Below are positions 8,101 through 13,050 of a stretch of 13,711 nucleotides of DNA, piece after piece; the stretch's first letter is position 1, and every line of letters starts with the position of its first letter. A program made the position numbers and the translations under genes. Where the stretch lies: contig JANQKH010000552.1 in assembly GCA_028281215.1 (NCBI GenBank), forward strand, positions 1 through 13,711, read 5' to 3'. Source of the stretch: Phycisphaeraceae bacterium. Lineage in GTDB: Bacteria; Planctomycetota; Phycisphaerae; Phycisphaerales; Phycisphaeraceae. The notes beneath the pieces are model-generated. The model searched no databases. It was not told where the DNA came from and saw only the letters and a list, made by a program, of their open reading frames with translations.

Positions 8101-9147
8101 TCATGACGTGGTCGTATCGGCTTGGGTGAGGGCGGCAAGGGTTTCCAGTGTGTTTTGGGTGGCGCCGGAATCGAGGGCGGTGCACGCCTGTTCCACGCCC
8201 TCGGTCAGCGAGGCCGCCAAATCGGCTACGACCAGCGCCGCCGCCGCATTAAGGGCGACGATGTCCCGCGCCGGGCCTTTTCCACCAGCGAACACGTCCT
8301 TCAACACGCCCGCGCTCGCCTCGGGCGAATCAACTTTCAGGGCCGCTGGATCATCCAGGGACAAACCGAGTGAAGCCGGATCCAGCGTGGTGGTCGTCAC
8401 TTGGCCGTCGTTCACCTCGCTGATTTGACTCGGCCCGGCGGTGGACAGTTCATCCAGACCGCCATCACCCAATTGCCCGTGTACAACCATCGCACGAGTG
8501 CTGCCGAGGTGGTTCAACACGTGTGCGATCGGCTCGGTCAATGTGTCAGCGAACACACCCATCACCTGCCGTTTAGCGCCGGCGGGGTTGGTCAGTGGGC
8601 CGAGCATGTTGAAAATAGTGCGAAAACCAAGTTCAGCGCGAATCGGGCCGGCGTATTTCATAGCCGGGTGATGCAACGGGGCAAAGCAGAAACAAATGCC
8701 GGCTTCGTCGAGACACCTGGTCAGTGTGTCGCTTGATACGTTCAACTTCACGCCGAGCGATTCCAACACGGAACTGGACCCGGACGTGCTGGTCACCGAG
8801 CGGTTGCCGTGTTTGGCGACGACGACATCACGCGGTCGACCGACGGATGCGGCGACGAGCGCGGCGGCGGTCGAAATGTTGAACGTGCCGGCGTGGTCGC
8901 CACCCGTGCCGCAGGTGTCGATCGCGGTCAATCCATCGGGCACGTGCACCTTCACCGCCTTATCGCGCATGACGGTGGCGGCGCCGGTGATTTCTTCCAC
9001 CGTCGGACCGCGCTGTTGCAACATCGCCAGCAGCGCGCCAACTTGTGCGGGCGTGGCCTGCCCGGTCATGATCAACTCAAACGCTTCGATTGTTTGATCG
9101 GTCGACAACGATTCACCGGCAAGCACGTTGGTAAGGAGAGCTTTCAT
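8101..9147 (-). CDS. trpD: Anthranilate phosphoribosyltransferase
   Basis: This 348-residue protein matches TrpD, which joins anthranilate to PRPP to give phosphoribosylanthranilate, the second step of tryptophan synthesis, in the cytoplasm. The PRPP/pyrophosphate loop D-T-C-G-T-G-G-D is at residues 77-84, followed by T-F-N-I-S-T. The K-H-G-N-R motif is at 112-116 and G-F-R-T-I-F-N-M-L-G-P-L-T-N-P at 174-188. The metal-binding D232-E233 lies in G-L-D-E-L-S-T. Length is normal. The short segment before K-H-G-N-R (G-R-P-R-D-V-V-V-A) is a few residues longer than usual. No other trp gene is nearby. It sits 51 bp after a small membrane protein gene and about 100 bp before the orphan adaptor, all on the minus strand. 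No strong Shine-Dalgarno site is seen. Confidence 0.96.
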   Translation of the reverse strand: MKALLTNVLAGESLSTDQTIEAFELIMTGQATPAQVGALLAMLQQRGPTVEEITGAATVMRDKAVKVHVPDGLTAIDTCGTGGDHAGTFNISTAAALVAASVGRPRDVVVAKHGNRSVTSTSGSSSVLESLGVKLNVSSDTLTRCLDEAGICFCFAPLHHPAMKYAGPIRAELGFRTIFNMLGPLTNPAGAKRQVMGVFADTLTEPIAHVLNHLGSTRAMVVHGQLGDGGLDELSTAGPSQISEVNDGQVTTTTLDPASLGLSLDDPAALKVDSPEASAGVLKDVFAGGKGPARDIVALNAAAALVVADLAASLTEGVEQACTALDSGATQNTLETLAALTQADTTTS

Positions 9148-9198
9148 GGCTGGAATTGTAGTGGACAGCGTTGTCGACGTGGTGGAAACGTGAACGGG

Positions 9199-9450
9199 TT
9201 ACACGACGGCGGTGATCGCATACAAAATGACAGCCGCAACCACCATGAACAGTCCAATCTGCAATGACAGGTACACCGAATCGCGCGCCAATGACTTGAT
9301 GTTCTCGGTTTTGATCGTCTTGTAAACCACCGCGATGACAATGACCATGGGGATGAGCATGGCGAGCCAGAAATCATCGATGGGCAGCGGGTCCAGAAAC
9401 GGACGCCAGCCGCTAGTCACTTTCATGACAGATGCAAAGGAGTTGAACAT
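9199..9450 (-). CDS. Small two-TM membrane protein, unknown function
   Basis: The 83-residue protein has two strong hydrophobic segments, about residues 27-44 and 60-82, joined by a short polar loop (K-T-E-N-I-K-S-L-A-R-D). The N-terminal 26 residues are polar with a D-P-L-P-I-D-D stretch. I do not recognise the family. Its ATG shares one base with the TGA of the upstream gene (TGATG on the minus strand), which strongly suggests translational coupling and makes a real gene more likely than a chance reading frame. trpD follows 51 bp later. The two helices could form a partner subunit for the upstream membrane protein; this is an inference from the overlap alone. Confidence 0.75.
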   Translation of the reverse strand: MFNSFASVMKVTSGWRPFLDPLPIDDFWLAMLIPMVIVIAVVYKTIKTENIKSLARDSVYLSLQIGLFMVVAAVILYAITAVV

Positions 9451-10058
9451 CAGACAGCCTCCTTCGCCGTGGCGCCGGAGGCATCCGGTTTTGAATCGTC
9501 ATCAAACAGTCCGGCATCGCGGTCGCGGCGATATTGCGGGTCACAATACAACACGTCGATCATCGCCAGCAGGTTCAGCAAGCCCGCCAGCGCGGTGAAC
9601 AACACGCCTTGTTCTGCGACCCGACCAATGCTCGGCTCGTAAGGTGGTGTCGGTCGAAATGACGTTGGCTCGAGAAAGACGTTGTCATGCGAGTCGTTCT
9701 GCAGGCCTCGCTGTCGATCCTGGATTTTCAGGTTGGCGAAATCGACAAACATATTGGCGCGGACTTTCTGGATCACAATCGACGGCGCGATCAAGGCCTG
9801 CCCGAAAAACCACATCGACGTGCCATTGCCGCGCTGTGCGTAGTCACGAGCAGGGCCTTCAGCACGATCGGCGCGGTCAAGCACACTGATGCCGCCAATG
9901 AGAATCCCGCCCAGCCATAGCGATAGAATGGAGATGCAGAGCACAACGCCGCGGCGGCGCAGGCCCAGAATCCAATGCCCCAACCCGGGCACGATCCAAC
10001 TGGCGACGGCGGCGTGCGGATTCCATTGTGGATTGGGTTCGTGGGCGGGGCGGGTCAC
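9450..10058 (-). CDS. Predicted multi-TM membrane protein, DUF6677-like
   Basis: With a GTG start at 10056-10058 the protein is 202 residues. That start has GGAG 7 bases upstream (CTCC at 10066-10069 on the plus strand). A longer version from TTG at 10113-10115 adds 19 residues but has no visible ribosome binding site. Residues 16-32 read A-A-V-A-S-W-I-V-P-G-L-G-H-W-I-L-G, a pattern seen at the start of TM2-like and DUF6677-type domains, followed by R-R-R and a long hydrophobic segment (about 38-58). Another weaker hydrophobic stretch lies near 84-98 and a clear TM at about 151-171, then an acidic C-terminal tail (D-D-D-S-K-P-D). The DUF6677 assignment is a recollection of pattern, not a search result. 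Function is unknown. It is the first gene of the overlapping pair before trpD. Confidence 0.75.
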   Translation of the reverse strand: MTRPAHEPNPQWNPHAAVASWIVPGLGHWILGLRRRGVVLCISILSLWLGGILIGGISVLDRADRAEGPARDYAQRGNGTSMWFFGQALIAPSIVIQKVRANMFVDFANLKIQDRQRGLQNDSHDNVFLEPTSFRPTPPYEPSIGRVAEQGVLFTALAGLLNLLAMIDVLYCDPQYRRDRDAGLFDDDSKPDASGATAKEAV

Positions 10059-10261
10059 GAGAGCACTCCAAGGTGTCGTGGCGGCCGGCGGAGTATCGCG
10101 CCGGGCCGTCACCAAAAGAAGGCGCTGATCAGTGTATCGGCGATCGCGTGTCCATGCTGTCTACGTGAACTTCGTGATCGGAGTTTGCACAATGCGCATC
10201 CCGTTGTAGAAATCGGGTGATGGACGGATCATCGGCATGAAAAACCCGCCGGAAAAAATGG

Positions 10262-10289
10262 TTGACAATCGATCCATCGCCGTTAGCTT
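10262..10289 (+). promoter_or_regulatory. Candidate sigma-70-type promoter for the acidic protein gene
   Basis: TTGACA (10262-10267) is an exact -35 consensus. TAGCTT (10284-10289), 16 bases later, fits only the loose TANNNT pattern of a -10. Transcription would begin near 10296-10298, giving a leader of about 80 bases to the ATG at 10379, or a leaderless start at the ATG at 10298. Confidence 0.45.
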
Positions 10290-10302
10290 AATCGCCGATG
10301 GA
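10273..10302 (+). repeat. Inverted repeat spanning the -10 region
   Basis: TCCATCG (10273-10279) and CGATGGA (10296-10302) are exact inverted copies. One mismatch inward, CG (10281-10282) and CG (10293-10294) extend the symmetry. The centre at about 10287.5 falls on the proposed -10 box, as for a repressor operator; it might equally be chance. Confidence 0.35.
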
Positions 10303-10365
10303 ACAGGTCCGCAGCGGCATGCACGGTTTCGGTCTGGCGGACCGGGCCAATGGATGCAACGTGAT

Positions 10366-10370
10366 GGAGG
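10366..10370 (+). promoter_or_regulatory. Ribosome binding site of the acidic protein gene
   Basis: GGAGG followed by an 8-base spacer to ATG 10379. It is the reason for preferring this start over ATG 10298. Confidence 0.6.
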
Positions 10371-10378
10371 CAAACACA

Positions 10379-10660
10379 ATGACTGAATGGGTGACGACGG
10401 TTGCAACGGTTATGACGGCCAAGTGGGCGGAGGAAACCGAAACACGATTTCCCTGGCCCGGCAGGCAGACCCAGCCGGTCTGCATGTTCGATGAGGATGA
10501 TGAAGACGATGACGATCTGGATGACGACCTAGAGGACGACGACTATCTTGACGATGAAGATGATAACTTCTTCGACGACGATGACGACGAAGACAGCTAC
10601 TACGACGACGATGATGAAGACGAAGACGAGGATGAATACTTCGCTCGCGAAGACGAATGA
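10379..10660 (+). CDS. Small, extremely Asp/Glu-rich protein, unknown function
   Basis: The start chosen is ATG 10379, because GGAGG (10366-10370) lies 8 bases before it; an upstream in-frame ATG at 10298 would add 27 residues. The 93-residue product has an ordinary N-terminal part of about 37 residues (M-T-E-W-V-T-T-V... P-W-P-G-R-Q-T-Q-P-V-C-M-F). A tail of 56 residues follows, 42 of them Asp or Glu, broken only by single or paired L, Y, F, N, S and one A-R. Hydrophobic/aromatic pairs (Y-L, F-F, Y-Y, Y-F) recur at roughly 8-13 residue steps. No signal peptide or TM is seen. Such tails can bind cations, basic proteins or imitate nucleic acid; nothing here tells which. The tract is built of GAT/GAC/GAA/GAG codons, so slippage may change its length. 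The next gene follows after 57 bp. Confidence 0.7.
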   Translation: MTEWVTTVATVMTAKWAEETETRFPWPGRQTQPVCMFDEDDEDDDDLDDDLEDDDYLDDEDDNFFDDDDDEDSYYDDDDEDEDEDEYFAREDE

Positions 10661-10717
10661 CCCGTTGCTGGTTGAATACCTACACAACTGGGGGCGTAAG
10701 AAGGAGGAGGAGAAGCG

Positions 10718-11101
10718 ATGACCGATCAGAACATGCCGCCGATGGATCGCCGCACCAATGTGGATCGACGTGATGTCGTCGATCAACGTGCCTTTCCTTC
10801 TACCGGACTCGAACGCCGGCGCGGCCCAGGCCGACGACGTTCCGATTTCGTCAAAAGTGCCGAAGAAGGTGAGATGAGCACTGAGCAGTTTCTGTTCATC
10901 TCCGCCATCGATGCGTTCAAGCGCGTGAACAATCGGCCGTTCCCCACGTGGACGGAAGTTCTCGAAGTGATCCGCAAACTCGGCTACCGCAAGACGCAAC
11001 CGATGGAGTTGAATCTTTCCAACGCGGAAGATTGGCAGGAAGCAGAGGATGCGCCCGCATTTGTCAATGCGGAAAGTGATGTGGAAGATGAGGCCGCGTG
11101 A
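10718..11101 (+). CDS. Small protein with Arg-rich N-terminus and LexA-like helix-turn-helix resemblance
   Basis: The 127-residue product starts at an ATG with an AAGGAGGAGG site (10701-10710), the best in the window. Residues 11-41 carry 11 arginines (D-R-R repeated, then E-R-R-R-G-P-G-R-R-R), likely disordered and suited to bind nucleic acid or an acidic partner. Residues 54-92 look folded. The run R-P-F-P-T-W-T-E-V-L-E-V-I-R-K-L-G-Y-R-K resembles the helix-turn-helix of LexA (P-P-T-x-x-E-I-A-x-x-L-G-F-x-S), with a two-residue difference in the second helix. The C-terminal 25 residues are acidic. No signal peptide or TM is present. I do not recognise the family with certainty; a DNA-binding role is an inference. 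It follows the acidic protein gene by 57 bp and precedes a terminator. Confidence 0.8.
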   Translation: MTDQNMPPMDRRTNVDRRDVVDQRAFPSTGLERRRGPGRRRSDFVKSAEEGEMSTEQFLFISAIDAFKRVNNRPFPTWTEVLEVIRKLGYRKTQPMELNLSNAEDWQEAEDAPAFVNAESDVEDEAA

Positions 11102-11142
11102 TCAACATCAGCCTGTGTATCGATGAACCCGAACTCCCCAAC

Positions 11143-11169
11143 CAGCCCCGCCACGCGGGGTTGTTTTCT
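11143..11169 (+). terminator. Intrinsic terminator after the small-protein pair
   Basis: CAGCCCCGC (11143-11151) pairs with GCGGGGTTG (11155-11163) around a 3-base loop: nine pairs, one of them G-U. It is followed by TTTTCT. It lies 41 bases after the stop of the gene ending at 11101 and closes the 10379-11101 unit. Confidence 0.85.
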
Positions 11170-11174
11170 ATCAT
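11169..11174 (+). promoter_or_regulatory. Possible -10 box for a leaderless Nudix transcript
   Basis: TATCAT differs from TATAAT at one base and ends 6 bases before the ATG at 11181. Transcription would therefore begin at or next to the start codon. No -35 box is seen, since that position is inside the terminator stem. Confidence 0.25.
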
Positions 11175-11180
11175 GCCCGC

Positions 11181-11717
11181 ATGAGCGAGCCGTTGCCATA
11201 CAAGATTGCTGCACTCTGTTACCTGTTTGACGAGCATGGACGCGTGTTGCTTCTACACCGTCGCAAGCCGCCGAACCGGGATCTTTATTCCCCCATTGGG
11301 GGCAAACTCGAACAGGCCATCGGCGAAAGTCCCGTTGCGTGCGCGCAGCGCGAGATTCGGGAGGAAACCGGTCTGGAAATTCCAATCGACCGCCTTCACC
11401 TGACCGGCATTGTCTCCGAGCATGCCTACGCAGGTGAAACCCATTGGTTGATGTTCCTGTTCGAAGTGGTGGGCGCGGTCACGCTGGCAGAAAAAGAAAT
11501 CGATGAGGGTATGTTGGAATGGCACGACCCGGAAGAAATCGCATCGCTGGACATTCCTGAAACGGATCGGTGCGTCATCTGGCCCCTTTTCTGGCAGTAT
11601 CGAGGGGCTTTTTTTACCGTCCACATCGATTGTTCCAGCACGCCGATGCGATGGCAGGTTGAACAACGCCCTCAAGGCCCCTCGCAAGCCGGGCCATCTG
11701 GACTCCAGCAAATGTGA
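11181..11717 (+). CDS. Nudix hydrolase
   Basis: The 178-residue protein cleaves a nucleoside diphosphate linked to another group, with Mg or Mn, probably in the cytoplasm. Residues 8-30 form the usual first strand and loop (A-A-L-C-Y-L-F-D, V-L-L-L-H-R-R). The Nudix box runs from G40-G41-K-L-E to R57-E58-I-R-E61-E62-T-G64-L, with all catalytic acidic residues present. Between G-G-K-L-E and G-E-S-P it has Q-A-I where the common form has P, so it is two residues longer than the standard G-x5-E spacing. After T-H-W-L-M-F-L-F-E (about 87-95) comes a typical C-terminal part with W-H-D-P-E-E-I. The last 25 residues are Q, P, S and G rich and probably disordered. The substrate (8-oxo-dGTP or a nucleotide sugar, for example) is not determined. 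There is no Shine-Dalgarno site, and the gene begins 12 bases after a terminator. Confidence 0.92.
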   Translation: MSEPLPYKIAALCYLFDEHGRVLLLHRRKPPNRDLYSPIGGKLEQAIGESPVACAQREIREETGLEIPIDRLHLTGIVSEHAYAGETHWLMFLFEVVGAVTLAEKEIDEGMLEWHDPEEIASLDIPETDRCVIWPLFWQYRGAFFTVHIDCSSTPMRWQVEQRPQGPSQAGPSGLQQM

Positions 11718-11778
11718 CAAATCAATACTCATGGATTACCCTATTTGCTTGATAGCGAGACCATGATGTCTTCTGTCG

Positions 11779-11792
11779 GCTCCTGGAGGAGC
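11779..11792 (+). repeat. Short hairpin in the Nudix-AraC gap
   Basis: GCTCC (11779-11783) and GGAGC (11788-11792) pair around TGGA. No T-run follows, so it is a weak terminator candidate for the Nudix gene, 62 bases after its stop. Confidence 0.25.
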
Positions 11793-11797
11793 AATTC

Positions 11798-11815
11798 CAT
11801 TGGGCAATGCATTGG
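11798..11815 (+). promoter_or_regulatory. Palindrome and direct repeat upstream of the AraC-type gene
   Basis: CAATGCATTG (11805-11814) is a perfect 10-bp palindrome. CATTGG also occurs twice as a direct repeat (11798-11803 and 11810-11815), 12 bases apart, about 70 bases before the regulator gene. AraC-family proteins often bind repeats upstream of their own genes, so this is a plausible but unproven operator. Confidence 0.25.
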
Positions 11816-11883
11816 CTTTACCGTCGGGCCTGTGATTCTCAAGCCTAGGATGCTACTGCTGCGCGATCAGGAACCACGACGTC

Positions 11884-12966
11884 ATGACACAGTTTCTCAA
11901 AGAAAAAATCGGCAACTTATCAACACCCTGGTGTTTCGATGGCAAAAGTTGGGCGCGGAGTTTACAGAAAACGCTTCGTTGCAAAGCGGCTGGTATCGGC
12001 CTGATCAATCGCCTCAAACCGCAATCGGATGAACTCCTTGCACAAAGTGGCTGGCCGGCGACATCGATCAAGAAGTTCTTCGGCGGCGCGAAAGACAACC
12101 TTCGCGCCACGGCAGTGAAGGACGGTATCGCCGTTGGCTATCCCGGGCGCAAGGGCGGCTCGCCCTTGCTCACGACCGGGCATGCCGTCGTCTGTATGGT
12201 GCCGGACAACATCGGCGAAGACAGTTGGTGGTGGATGATGCTCACGCGTGACCGCAAAGCGTTCACGACCGTCGAGCAGGAGAAAGCGATGCACCTGCTG
12301 CGGCGATTCGAAAGCCGGTTCGTCATGCCGTATGAAATTCAACTCGGGCGCGTGCTTGTCGGGCACGATGATCGGCTCATCGCCGCTGACCTCGACACCA
12401 AAGACAAGTTCCTCGACAAGCCCGCACTGTTCGACGAACTGTTAACCGAATTCCATCGTGTGGTGGAACAACGTTATCCGAAGTTGAAGGATAACCAGAC
12501 GCGCGACATGGCGATCAAGATGGGCAAGCAGTCATACTGGCTTTGCTTCACAAAACGTCGAGCCGTCGTCGGCAGCGACGGATATCACTGGTACCTTGAA
12601 CTTCGACCGCTCGGCGATGACGAAGTGCCCGTTGTCGGTACAGTGAAAGATGATCGCGTCGCCAAGGCGCTGGCGTACCTGCATGACAACTACGCGCAGG
12701 TGCCCAGCCTCGCCACGCTCGCCCGTCAGACCGATATGAGCCAGTTCCACTTTCACCGTCTGTTCACCGGACAGGTCGGCACCAGCCCGAAGCAATACCT
12801 GCTGCGGAAACAGTTGCAGATGGCCAAATGGATGCTCCGCGCCCTGCGCATTCCGATCGGCCAAATCGCCGACCTCACCGGCTTTTCCAGCCACGGCCAC
12901 TTCACCAGCACCTTTCACCGCATGATCGGCGAAAGCCCGACCGAATACCGCGAATCGTTTTATTGA
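11884..12966 (+). CDS. AraC-family transcriptional regulator with GAF-like N-terminal region
   Basis: The 360-residue protein ends in a clear AraC/XylS DNA-binding domain (about 256-360). The first helix-turn-helix is S-L-A-T-L-A-R-Q-T-D-M-S-Q-F-H-F-H-R-L-F (275-294). The second is I-G-Q-I-A-D-L-T-G-F-S-S-H-G-H-F-T (325-341), followed by the family signature F-H-R-M-I-G-E-S-P-T-E-Y-R. The N-terminal part is not a cupin-type sensor. Residues about 35-140 look GAF-like (A-A-G-I-G-L-I near the start; S-W-W-W-M-M-L-T-R-D... F-T-T-V-E-Q-E-K-A-M-H-L-L near the end). Residues about 150-220 (G-R-V-L-V-G-H-D-D-R-L-I-A-A-D) may be PAS-like. It is probably a cytoplasmic regulator that senses an unknown signal. 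There is no Shine-Dalgarno site at this ATG, which is the first start in the frame; the exact N-terminus is less sure than the domain call. Confidence 0.9.
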   Translation: MTQFLKEKIGNLSTPWCFDGKSWARSLQKTLRCKAAGIGLINRLKPQSDELLAQSGWPATSIKKFFGGAKDNLRATAVKDGIAVGYPGRKGGSPLLTTGHAVVCMVPDNIGEDSWWWMMLTRDRKAFTTVEQEKAMHLLRRFESRFVMPYEIQLGRVLVGHDDRLIAADLDTKDKFLDKPALFDELLTEFHRVVEQRYPKLKDNQTRDMAIKMGKQSYWLCFTKRRAVVGSDGYHWYLELRPLGDDEVPVVGTVKDDRVAKALAYLHDNYAQVPSLATLARQTDMSQFHFHRLFTGQVGTSPKQYLLRKQLQMAKWMLRALRIPIGQIADLTGFSSHGHFTSTFHRMIGESPTEYRESFY

Positions 12967-13040
12967 TTCGGCAAGTTGCTAGCGGCTTGAGTCGTCACAG
13001 CCAACATAATGCGACCTTCGACTATCATGGACATCCACAT

Positions 13041-13045
13041 GGAGG
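13041..13045 (+). promoter_or_regulatory. Ribosome binding site of the TPR protein gene
   Basis: GGAGG followed by a 5-base spacer to ATG 13051. It favours this ATG over the in-frame ATGs at 13027 and 13039, which would place extra residues before the signal peptide. Confidence 0.6.
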
Positions 13046-13050
13046 TCTTC

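Larger units (their letters stand above)
10059..10378. other. Divergent intergenic region of about 320 bp
   Basis: This region lies between the minus-strand membrane protein gene and the plus-strand acidic protein gene. It holds a consensus-type -35 box (TTGACA at 10262-10267), a dyad over the -10 region, and possible alternative starts of both flanking genes (TTG at 10115 on the minus strand, ATG at 10298 on the plus strand). TACACT on the minus strand (10133-10138) is a possible -10 for the leftward genes without a good -35. No RNA gene was recognised. Confidence 0.6.

Noticed and set aside
7098..8129. 343-residue open frame on the plus strand
   Set aside because: Antisense to the orphan adaptor, which has a signal peptide, domain motifs and a strong ribosome binding site.
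8001..8138. 46-residue N-terminal extension of the orphan adaptor
   Set aside because: It overlaps the end of trpD, lacks a ribosome binding site and would bury the signal peptide.
7092..10746. Decamer CGCCGATGGA repeated at 7092, 10293 and 10737
   Set aside because: Many decamer pairs are expected by chance in a window of this size, and one copy lies in coding sequence.
10529..10999. 156-residue minus-strand frame with a strongly hydrophobic I/V/F run
   Set aside because: The hydrophobic run is the reverse complement of the GAN-codon acidic tract, an automatic artefact, and the rest is antisense to two genes with good ribosome binding sites.
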